This document shows positions 1 through 5,373 of a DNA stretch of 7,808 nt, in pieces (the stretch's first letter is position 1; each line of letters begins with the position of its first letter). The DNA comes from Planctomycetota bacterium (GTDB taxonomy: Bacteria > Planctomycetota > Phycisphaerae > Tepidisphaerales > Tepidisphaeraceae): assembly GCA_023417885.1 (NCBI GenBank), contig JAEZED010000073.1:1-7808 (forward strand). Direction: 5' to 3'. A program made the translations under genes and the position numbers. Below the pieces are notes generated by a model. It was not told the DNA's origin, did not search any database, and was given only the letters and a program-made list of their open reading frames with translations.

Positions 1-1
1 C

Positions 2-631
2 GCGGCGCGCCAGGGCGCGCCGGCGAACGTCGAGTTCCTGTCAGACAGGAGCCGCGCCCACTTCGATCGCGTCCGCGCCCTGCTGGGGGAGATGAAGGTG
101 GATTACGCGCTCAACCCCGGCCTCGTACGCGGGCTGGACTACTACACCGAGACGCTCTGGGAATTCGAGGCCGGCGGGCTCGGCGCCCAGGCCGCCGTGG
201 GCGGGGGCGGGCGATACGACAACCTCGTCGAGACACTGGGCGGGAAGCCGACGCCGGGGGTGGGGTTCGGCCTCGGGCTGGAGCGCCTGCTTCTGGCGCT
301 GGAGGCCCAGGGCATTGCCCTCCCCGATGCATACCGCCGCCCCGTCTGGGTGATCGCCCAGTCGGACAAGGCCCGGGACGCCTGCCTGAAGCTCCTCACC
401 GAGCTCCGGCACGCGGGAATCGCGGCCGACACCGACTACACCGGCCGGAGCGTCAAGGCGCAGTTCAAGCTGGCCGATCGGGCCCGCTCGTCGCACGTGC
501 TGATCATCGGCGACTACGAGCTGGAGCGCGAGGCCGTCGCGGTGAAGGACCTGGAGACGGGGGAGCAGCGCGAGGTGGAGCGTGCGAAGGTGCTGGAGCT
601 GTTCGTGCCGCACGACGACGGGCCGCACTGA
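2..631 (+). CDS. hisS: Histidyl-tRNA synthetase, C-terminal part (5' truncated by window edge)
   Basis: Class II aminoacyl-tRNA synthetase that charges tRNA-His in the cytoplasm. The reading frame is open from base 2 with no stop and ends at TGA 629-631, so 209 residues are visible. Family members are usually about 420 residues, so roughly the first half lies left of the window. The histidine-specific motif LVRGLDYYT is at visible residues 41-49, the GGGGRYD segment at 67-73, and class II motif 3 (GVGFGLGLERLL) at about 86-97, including its ATP-binding Arg. An alpha/beta anticodon-binding domain follows at about 113-203 (PVWVIAQSD, then DYTGRSVKAQFKLADR and VLIIGDYELE). An ATG at 92 is internal and not the start, because conserved residues precede it in frame. 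The next gene begins 57 bases downstream on the same strand with no terminator in between, so co-transcription is plausible. The identification rests on clear family motifs. Confidence 0.96.
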   Translation, partial: AARQGAPANVEFLSDRSRAHFDRVRALLGEMKVDYALNPGLVRGLDYYTETLWEFEAGGLGAQAAVGGGGRYDNLVETLGGKPTPGVGFGLGLERLLLALEAQGIALPDAYRRPVWVIAQSDKARDACLKLLTELRHAGIAADTDYTGRSVKAQFKLADRARSSHVLIIGDYELEREAVAVKDLETGEQREVERAKVLELFVPHDDGPH

Positions 632-670
632 TCCCCGGCCTGCAACTCCGCGCCTCGAGGCACGTGAAAC

Positions 671-678
671 GGGTGGGA
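671..678 (+). promoter_or_regulatory. Ribosome binding site for the 689 gene
   Basis: The purine-rich stretch GGGTGGGA ends 10 bases before the ATG at 689. It is an imperfect Shine-Dalgarno match (GGTGGGAG-like) and supports 689 as the start. A competing GTG-initiated frame at 664 would overlap this stretch and encodes an Arg/Ala-rich shadow protein. Confidence 0.45.
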
Positions 679-688
679 GCACCACGCG

Positions 689-1432
689 ATGACCCAGCCG
701 CAGCCAACCGCCCACGCGATCGACTACGCCCCGCCGCGGCGACGGCCGGCATGGCTCACGGGCCGCTTTGCGATGATCGTGGTCCTGGTCATCGCGGCGG
801 CGCTGGCGGGTTGGGTGGTGGTGCCGCGGGTCTGGCAGCGGGCGAGCCTGCTGCGGGCGCAGGAAGCCCTGATGAGCCGCACCGCTTTCCTCGCGGATGG
901 AACGGTCGTCGCGGAGACGCAGTGGCACGGCACGCGCCCGGCGATGATGATGATGCCAACCCGCCTGCCGGATCTGGCGGCGTTCACCGACTGGGCCCTG
1001 TCGCAGCCCCACGCGCTCGCCGCCTTTCACGGCGCGCGCTCGGCGGGCGCCGGCGAGCGCCTCGTGATCGTCTTCACGGAGACCACGGTGCTCGGCGCCG
1101 ATCGGCCAACGGAGATCACGCTGCATACCTGCGTCTTCGAGCCGGGCGGATGGACGCGCAAGCCGCGCCTGCTGCACCAGTCGGTCATCGGGCCGGCGCC
1201 GCTGCCTTCGATCGGCAAGGACAACTGGCGACTGGCGGTGCTCGCCGGCACGCCCGACGCCGACAGCAGCGCCACCTTCCAGATCCCCGTGCGCATCGGC
1301 TACGAAGGGGGCGCCGAGGAGCGGGAGGCGATCATCGTCGGCCACCTCATGCCGGACGACTCGGTCCGCTTCGATCTCCCGCGCGAAACGACGCCCATCC
1401 CCGGCCGGGATGCCGCAACGCGACCGATCTGA
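689..1432 (+). CDS. Hypothetical single-pass membrane-anchored protein
   Basis: I do not recognise this 247-residue protein. A short proline- and arginine-containing N-terminus (PPRRRP at 15-20) precedes one strong hydrophobic segment at about 26-47 (FAMIVVLVIAAALAGWVVV). The remaining 200 residues are soluble. The arginines before the helix suggest an N-in, C-out topology with an extracytoplasmic domain. That domain looks like a mixed alpha/beta fold with strand-like stretches (ERLVIVFTETTVLG, EITLHTCVFEPGG, WRLAVLAG, AIIVGHLM), but no catalytic motif is visible. A run of four methionines (about 86-89) is encoded by four ATG codons in a row. ATG 689 is chosen because a GGTGGGA stretch lies about 10 bases upstream. 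It sits 57 bases after hisS and 48 bases before the next membrane protein. The two hypotheticals may work together, but nothing in the sequence shows that directly. Confidence 0.75.
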   Translation: MTQPQPTAHAIDYAPPRRRPAWLTGRFAMIVVLVIAAALAGWVVVPRVWQRASLLRAQEALMSRTAFLADGTVVAETQWHGTRPAMMMMPTRLPDLAAFTDWALSQPHALAAFHGARSAGAGERLVIVFTETTVLGADRPTEITLHTCVFEPGGWTRKPRLLHQSVIGPAPLPSIGKDNWRLAVLAGTPDADSSATFQIPVRIGYEGGAEEREAIIVGHLMPDDSVRFDLPRETTPIPGRDAATRPI

Positions 1433-1465
1433 CCGCCCCGACGCACCTTCCGGGGGCCGATCACG

Positions 1466-1471
1466 TATGAT
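1466..1471 (+). promoter_or_regulatory. Candidate -10 element (TATGAT) for the 1481 gene
   Basis: TATGAT lies 9 bases before ATG 1481. It is embedded in an 11-base string (CACGTATGATC, 1462-1472) that recurs before recQ at 2077-2087. No convincing -35 box is present at the expected distance (GCACCT). Transcription from here would begin about 3 bases before the start codon and give a nearly leaderless mRNA. The purines GGAG at 1475-1478 end only 2 bases from the ATG, too close to be a normal Shine-Dalgarno. Confidence 0.4.
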
Positions 1472-1480
1472 CATGGAGCG

Positions 1481-2014
1481 ATGACCGCCGTTTCCGCCGA
1501 GATCGGGCGAGGAACCTCCGCGGGCCGTGGCGACGTGTTCGCCGCCGGCTCGGACGGAAGGCGCCGGCGCGCCTGGATCGCGGGGGGCACCGCCCTGCTC
1601 GTGGTGGCCTACTTCGCCTGGCTGGTGGGAGACTGGTCGCCGGGCCTGGCGCCGCTGGCCCGCACCTCGGCACTGCTGCTGGGGCTCGTCGGGGCCACCA
1701 TCGTCGGCGTGGCGCTCTGGCGCCGGACGCGGCGATACGAGGTGTCGGCCGCCGGCATCCTGCTGTCGCACGGCGGGTCGCTCTTCGGCGATCGCCAGCT
1801 CGTGCCGTGGGAGAGCATCACGGAGTTCAGCGGGAGGCGCGCCGGGCCGGAGGGCGTGTGCCTCGTCTTCCGGCAGCAGCACATCCCGCGCGAGCGAAAA
1901 CTGCCGGGCCGGCCGCTGTCGATCGAGGAGTACGACCGCCTGATCGACCGCCTGCGCGTGGTGATCGGGGATCGCTGCGGGCACCTGGTGCTCGGCGGCC
2001 TGGCCGAAGGTTGA
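1481..2014 (+). CDS. Hypothetical membrane protein, two transmembrane helices plus possible PH-like domain
   Basis: This 177-residue protein is not recognised at family level. After a hydrophilic N-terminus ending in GRRRR (26-30) there are two hydrophobic helices at about 31-50 (AWIAGGTALLVVAYFAWLVG) and 62-81 (TSALLLGLVGATIVGVALW), joined by a short loop containing DWSPG. The arginine clusters before helix 1 and after helix 2 (RRTRRYEV) place both ends in the cytoplasm. The C-terminal part (84-162) has the rhythm of a small beta domain with a final helix: RRYEVSAAGILLSHGG, then LVPWESITEFSG, VCLVFRQQ and EEYDRLIDRLRVVI. Bacterial PH-like domains behind two helices often read 'Y.v...Gi......l.W..I', so that fold is my inference. 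It lies 48 bases after the previous hypothetical and 102 bases before recQ. ATG 1481 is the only sensible start; the ATGs at 1467 and 1473 run straight into a TGA overlapping 1481. Confidence 0.72.
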   Translation: MTAVSAEIGRGTSAGRGDVFAAGSDGRRRRAWIAGGTALLVVAYFAWLVGDWSPGLAPLARTSALLLGLVGATIVGVALWRRTRRYEVSAAGILLSHGGSLFGDRQLVPWESITEFSGRRAGPEGVCLVFRQQHIPRERKLPGRPLSIEEYDRLIDRLRVVIGDRCGHLVLGGLAEG

Positions 2015-2080
2015 GCGGGATGTCGCGGGCGGGAACGGTCGCGGGGTGCATTTGCTTCAAACGATTCGCGCGCCGGCACG

Positions 2081-2086
2081 TATGAT
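2081..2086 (+). promoter_or_regulatory. Candidate -10 element (TATGAT) upstream of recQ
   Basis: TATGAT is preceded by the same CACG as the element at 1466. It lies 30 bases before the recQ ATG, within the most AT-rich part of the 102-base intergenic region. The best -35 candidate is TTCAAA at 2056-2061 with a 19-base spacer, so the -35 is weak. The site implies that recQ has its own promoter rather than relying only on read-through from hisS. Confidence 0.4.
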
Positions 2087-2116
2087 CCTTTCCGGCGCAC
2101 CCGTGCCTGCTCGCTC

Positions 2117-4132
2117 ATGACGGATCTACGCGAACAGCTCACCAGCCTCTTCGGGCTCGACGACTTCCGCCCGATGCAGCGCGAGGTGATCGAGGATGTG
2201 CTGCACGGGCGTGACGTGCTCTGCGTCATGCCGACCGGGGCCGGCAAGAGCCTCTGCTACCAGTTCCCCGCCGCCGTGCGCGGCGGCCTGGCGATCGTCG
2301 TCTCGCCCCTGATCTCCCTGATGGAGAACCAGGTGCAGCAGCTGCGCGATGAGGGCATCCCCTGCGCCATGCTCAGCAGCGGGATGTCCGGGCCTGAGAT
2401 GAGCCGGACGATGCAGCAGATCGAGGAGGGGTTCGAGGGGCTGCTTTACGTCGCACCGGAGCGCTTCGGCAACGCCCGCTTCCGGGAGCTCATGCCGCGG
2501 CTGCGGCCGGCGCTCTTCGCGGTGGACGAGGCGCACTGCATCAGCCAGTGGGGGCACGACTTCCGGCCGGAGTACCAGCAGCTCGGGCAGGTGCGCGAGG
2601 CGCTTGGCGCTCCCCCCACCATCGCGCTTACCGCGACGGCGACGCAGGAGGTGCGCGAGGACATTGTGCGGAGCCTGGGGCTGCACGACCCGAGCGTCGT
2701 CGTCACCGGCTTCGACCGGCCCAACCTGCGCTACGAGGCGCGGCGCATCCGCGGGAAGAAGTACAAGCAGGAGCAGCTTCTCACCATCCTCGACCATGAC
2801 CAGGGGAGCGGCATCGTCTACTGCGCCACGCGCAAGAGCGTGGACGAGATTACCAGCCTCGTCGCCGAGCGCTTCCCCGCGCGGCCGGTCTTCAGCTACC
2901 ACGCCGGGATGGATCCCGCGGCGCGCACGGAGAACCAGGAGCGGTTCATGCGCACGCCGCGTGCGGTGGCCATCGCGACGAACGCCTTCGGTATGGGGAT
3001 CAACAAGCCGGACCTGCGGTTCGTCGTCCACTATAACCTGCCGGGCAACCTGGAAGCCTACTACCAGGAGGCGGGCCGCGCCGGCCGGGACGGGCAGCCG
3101 GCGCGCTGCATCCTCCTCTTCAGCTACGAGGACCGCTACACGCAGGAGTATTTCATCGGGCGCATCGGGGAGGACGAGTTCGGCAACGTCCACGGCGACC
3201 CCGCCGTCATCGCGGAGCTGAAGCGGCGCGAGCAGGAAAAGCTCGACCGCATCATCACCTACGCCAGCACCTGGCGATGCCGGCGGCAACAGATCCTGGA
3301 CTACTTCGGCGACCCCGGCCGGGTGGACACGGATCGCTGCCGCTGCGACGTCTGCCGCGATCCGTCCGCATCGGACGCCGACGACGCCGACGAGTTGCCG
3401 CAGGTGGACGACCAGACGACGACGCTGATCCGGCAGATGCTGTCGGCGGTGGCGCGGCTGAACGGGCGCGTCGGCGTGGGTTCGGTCGCGGAGGTGCTGG
3501 CGGGCAGCGCGAGCGAGAAGGTGCGACGGTGGGGGTTCGACCAGCTCAGCGTCTACGGGCTGCTGAGGACGCGGACGGTGAAGCAGGTGATCGCGATGCT
3601 GCACCGGATGATCGAGGCGGGGCTCGTGCAGCAGGTGCCGCTGGAGGGGGACAAGCGCATCCCGGTGGTGAAGCTGACGGCGGCGGGCGTGAACGTGATG
3701 ATGGGTGAGGCGGCCCCGCCGGCGCCGCTGCCGGATCTGGCGCCGCGCCGGCGCGGGATGGGCCGCCGCGGGGCGCCGGCATATGTGCAGAAACAGGAGT
3801 TCGCGTCGTCGCACGTGCTGGATGCGGAGGCGTCGGCGCGGTTCGTGCGGCTGAAGAAGGTGCGGATGGCGCTGGCGCGCGAGCAGAGCGTGCCCCCCTT
3901 CGTCGTCTGCAGCGACCAGACGCTGCGCGCCATCGCCGCCGCCGCCCCGGCGGACGAGGCGGCGCTGGAAACGATCAAGGGGATGGGCCCTCGCAAGGTG
4001 GCGGTCTACGGCCCGGCGCTGCTGGCGGCGATGAGCGGCGACGACGCGCGCGGCACCCCGGGCGATGGCGCCGCCCACGCCGAACCGCGTTTCGTCCCCG
4101 ACCCTGAGAACGAATGGCCAAGCGACTTCTGA
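2117..4132 (+). CDS. recQ: ATP-dependent DNA helicase RecQ
   Basis: Superfamily 2 3'-to-5' DNA helicase acting in recombination, replication-fork repair and resolution of branched DNA. All hallmarks are present in 671 residues. Motif I/Walker A is MPTGAGKS (38-45) and motif Ia is VVSPLISL (61-68). The DEAH box (137-140) is followed by the RecQ aromatic-rich loop CISQWGHDFRPEY (141-153), and motif III is ALTATAT (170-176). Motifs IV-VI include IVYCATRK (233-240), ATNAFGMGINKPDLRF and the arginine-finger segment QEAGRAGRDG (317-326). A zinc site follows with Cys 388, 408, 410 and 413; Cys408-x1-Cys410 is one residue tighter than the usual C-x2-C. A winged-helix region occupies about 433-530 and an HRDC domain about 570-640 (KKVRMALAREQSVPPFVV, IKGMGPRKVAVYG). 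An acidic tail ends in NEWPSDF. The length is slightly above E. coli RecQ (about 610). ATG 2117 places the helicase domain at the usual distance from the N-terminus. No clear Shine-Dalgarno precedes it. Confidence 0.97.
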   Translation: MTDLREQLTSLFGLDDFRPMQREVIEDVLHGRDVLCVMPTGAGKSLCYQFPAAVRGGLAIVVSPLISLMENQVQQLRDEGIPCAMLSSGMSGPEMSRTMQQIEEGFEGLLYVAPERFGNARFRELMPRLRPALFAVDEAHCISQWGHDFRPEYQQLGQVREALGAPPTIALTATATQEVREDIVRSLGLHDPSVVVTGFDRPNLRYEARRIRGKKYKQEQLLTILDHDQGSGIVYCATRKSVDEITSLVAERFPARPVFSYHAGMDPAARTENQERFMRTPRAVAIATNAFGMGINKPDLRFVVHYNLPGNLEAYYQEAGRAGRDGQPARCILLFSYEDRYTQEYFIGRIGEDEFGNVHGDPAVIAELKRREQEKLDRIITYASTWRCRRQQILDYFGDPGRVDTDRCRCDVCRDPSASDADDADELPQVDDQTTTLIRQMLSAVARLNGRVGVGSVAEVLAGSASEKVRRWGFDQLSVYGLLRTRTVKQVIAMLHRMIEAGLVQQVPLEGDKRIPVVKLTAAGVNVMMGEAAPPAPLPDLAPRRRGMGRRGAPAYVQKQEFASSHVLDAEASARFVRLKKVRMALAREQSVPPFVVCSDQTLRAIAAAAPADEAALETIKGMGPRKVAVYGPALLAAMSGDDARGTPGDGAAHAEPRFVPDPENEWPSDF

Positions 4133-4186
4133 CCGGAAGCGCCGGGCCGCGGCCGCGGGTCGCCGCGCGCACCAGCGGATCGGGCG

Positions 4187-4201
4187 AATCGGAAGATTTT
4201 T
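4187..4201 (+). terminator. Weak candidate recQ terminator
   Basis: AATC (4187-4190) and GATT (4195-4198) flank a GGAA tetraloop and run directly into five T (4197-4201), 55 bases after the recQ stop. The perfect stem is only 4 bp and part of the T run is used in pairing, so it would be weak unless helped by the GC-rich palindrome at 4147-4158. Confidence 0.25.
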
Positions 4202-4220
4202 GACGTACGCAGCCCCGTTT

Positions 4221-4304
4221 GAGGGCGTTGAAGCGGGTTGCACCTCGCCAACGTCCCTCGTGGTGCGCGCCGGTGACGCCGGCGGCGCACCATCGCAGTG
4301 CAAT
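4221..4304 (+). ncRNA. Candidate structured RNA with two stem-loops and a pseudoknot
   Basis: Stem P1 pairs 4221-4230 (GAGGGCGTTG) with 4249-4259: ten base pairs with a single bulged T at 4254. After an AA bulge (4231-4232) it continues with 4233-4237 (GCGGG) against 4244-4248 (CTCGC), including one G-T wobble. The hexaloop is TTGCAC (4238-4243). Stem P2 starts almost immediately: 4261-4273 pairs with 4279-4292, thirteen base pairs with one bulged G at 4284 and a TGACG loop. Six bases later GTGCAA (4298-4303) is the exact complement of the P1 loop, which would close an H-type pseudoknot around P2. The G-T pairs (4236-4245, 4260-4293) are tolerated only if the plus strand is the RNA. It could be a small RNA, a recQ 3' untranslated element or a leader element of the SDR gene 307 bases away. 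It matches no RNA family that I recognise. Folding is read by eye. Confidence 0.35.
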
Positions 4305-4599
4305 ACGAAGGCTGCTGCAAGTGGCCACGGGCGTCTGGTGGCGCGATCGCGACGTGCCACAGGCGCTGCACCCGGTACCGGTGCGGCGCATCGCCCGCCT
4401 GTTCTTCCCCCCCCCCGCCGCCGCCAGGGACAAGCGTCCGAAGCGTGCGGGACCGGGAGCCGAGCCCCAACAACGCGCCACCAGGTCGCCATGTAACCTG
4501 GCAACTCTCCCCTTTGTTTCCCCACGATGGCCGGCTCCCGGTTCCGCGCGCTCCGGTGCTCGCGACGGGGCGTCCGCTGCGCCGAACCATGTCGCGCGA

Positions 4600-4605
4600 T
4601 ACCAT
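4600..4605 (+). promoter_or_regulatory. Candidate -10 element (TACCAT) for a leaderless SDR mRNA
   Basis: TACCAT fits the TAnnnT pattern and ends 5 bases before ATG 4611. That would put the transcription start on or next to the A of the start codon. No -35 box is visible at 17 bases (CTGCGC) and there is no Shine-Dalgarno. This is a short degenerate match and therefore weak evidence by itself. Confidence 0.28.
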
Positions 4606-4610
4606 TCGAC

Positions 4611-5261
4611 ATGCGCGTTCTCATCATCGGAGCAGCTGGCGCCGTCGGGCGGCTCTGCGTGGAGCAGTCGCTGGAGCGCGGGCACGACGTCTCCGCCTCG
4701 GCGCGCTCGCCCGGGAACCTCGCGATTGATCACCCGCGACTGTGCAAGGTGCGGGTGGACCTGCTCGATCCCGGCTCGATCGACTTGGCGGTGCCGGGGC
4801 ACGATGCGGTCATCCTGGCCGCCGGCGTCCGAGTGAGCCCGCGAACGATGACGCGGCCGGTGGACGTGCTGGAGCGAGGAACGCGCTCGCTCATCGACGC
4901 GATGAAGCGTCATAGCGTGCGCCGGCTGATCGTCCTGTCGGCGGCGGGGGTCGGCGACAGTCGCGGGCACACGACGCGCATCTTCCACTGGTTCATCCGC
5001 CCGGTGTTCCTGACGCAGATCTACCGGGACAAGCTGCACCAGGAGTCGCTGGTGCGCGACAGCGGGCTCGACTGGACGATCGCGCGTCCCGGCAGCTTCA
5101 CGAACGGCCCCCACACGGGGCGCTGGCAGGCGATGACGGACTGGAAGGCGACGGGCGCGCGCACGGGCTACATCAGCAGGGCCGACGTCGCGGACTTTCT
5201 CGTTGCGCAGCTCGAGAGCGACGCATTCCTGCGCGAGGCGCCGTTGGTGACGGGAGAGTGA
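4611..5261 (+). CDS. NAD(P)-binding protein, atypical SDR / NmrA-like family
   Basis: A 216-residue Rossmann-fold protein of the NAD(P)H-binding, NmrA/biliverdin-reductase-B-like group of atypical short-chain dehydrogenases. It is probably a soluble redox enzyme or redox sensor of unknown substrate. The N-terminus MRVLIIGAAGAVG carries the GxxGxxG dinucleotide-binding loop (7-13), and ARSPGNL (31-37) follows the second strand where cofactor phosphate is often bound. HDAVILAAGV (64-73) and RRLIVLSAAGVG (104-115) are the expected core strands. YRDKLHQESLVRDSGLDWTI (138-157) leads to the RPGSF segment typical of the family. The classical YxxxK dyad is replaced by Y138-x2-K141, so catalysis by the usual SDR mechanism is uncertain. 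ATG 4611 is chosen because it places the first strand at the N-terminus; an in-frame ATG at 4527 would add an Arg/Cys-rich stretch unlike the family. It ends 24 bases before the hairpin terminator. Confidence 0.87.
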   Translation: MRVLIIGAAGAVGRLCVEQSLERGHDVSASARSPGNLAIDHPRLCKVRVDLLDPGSIDLAVPGHDAVILAAGVRVSPRTMTRPVDVLERGTRSLIDAMKRHSVRRLIVLSAAGVGDSRGHTTRIFHWFIRPVFLTQIYRDKLHQESLVRDSGLDWTIARPGSFTNGPHTGRWQAMTDWKATGARTGYISRADVADFLVAQLESDAFLREAPLVTGE

Positions 5262-5275
5262 AGTCGGTGCTCTTC

Positions 5276-5320
5276 GAAAAAGAACCCCGGGCTGAAGGGC
5301 CCGGGGCCTTCGTTGTTCGT
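5276..5320. terminator. Bidirectional intrinsic terminator between convergent genes
   Basis: CCCCGGGC (5285-5292) and GCCCGGGG (5299-5306) form a perfect 8-bp stem with a 6-base loop. On the minus strand the stem is followed by TTCTTTTTCG, a good U tract that would end the GH16 transcript. On the plus strand it is followed by CCTTCGTTGTTC, a poorer but T-rich tail for the SDR transcript. Its placement, 24 bases after one stop codon and 68 bases beyond the opposing one, fits a shared terminator. Confidence 0.85.
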
Positions 5321-5373
5321 GCACCCGATTCGACTCTGCTCTTGCCTGCTCCCGTCTACCTGCGCGTTCCAAG

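Larger units (their letters stand above)
4133..4610. other. Intergenic region between recQ and the SDR gene
   Basis: I see no convincing protein gene in these 478 bases. The open frames across it on both strands are Arg/Pro/Gly-rich and lack recognisable domains. It does hold structure: a perfect 12-base palindrome CCGCGGCCGCGG (4147-4158), a short AATC-GGAA-GATT stem followed by five T (4187-4201), two strong adjacent stem-loops (4221-4259 and 4261-4292), and a smaller stem at 4368-4384 (GCACC/GGTGC). A run of ten C (4407-4416) leads into GCC repeats. The short stem plus T run could act as a weak recQ terminator. The stem-loop cluster is listed separately as a candidate RNA. Confidence 0.6.

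Noticed and set aside
944..957. Short ATG repeat encoding four methionines in the 689 protein
   Set aside because: A four-unit trinucleotide run is too short to suggest phase variation and is probably incidental.
664..1470. GTG-initiated frame of 268 codons overlapping the 689 gene
   Set aside because: Its product is Arg/Gly/Pro-rich without a membrane helix or domain. The 689 frame has a clear transmembrane segment, strand-like stretches and an upstream Shine-Dalgarno.
1467..1484. Mini-ORF of five codons (ATG ATC ATG GAG CGA TGA) overlapping the 1481 start codon
   Set aside because: It could be a translational coupling leader, but it overlaps the likely -10 box and would probably not be transcribed; too short to support.
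41..1984. Long minus-strand open frame (647 codons) opposite hisS and the two hypotheticals
   Set aside because: It overlaps well-supported hisS, and its product is Arg/Gly/Ala/His-rich with no domain. High G+C makes stops rare on the opposite strand.
4147..4158. Perfect palindrome CCGCGGCCGCGG after recQ
   Set aside because: Made only of G and C in very GC-rich DNA and not followed by a T run, so it is not called as a terminator or binding site.
4407..4425. Run of ten C followed by GCC repeats
   Set aside because: It could be a slippage site or a sequencing-length error, but it lies in non-coding sequence and changes no gene call.
2126..4627. Minus-strand open frame (833 codons) opposite recQ
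   Set aside because: It lies across every conserved RecQ motif and its translation has no recognisable domain, so it is an antisense shadow.
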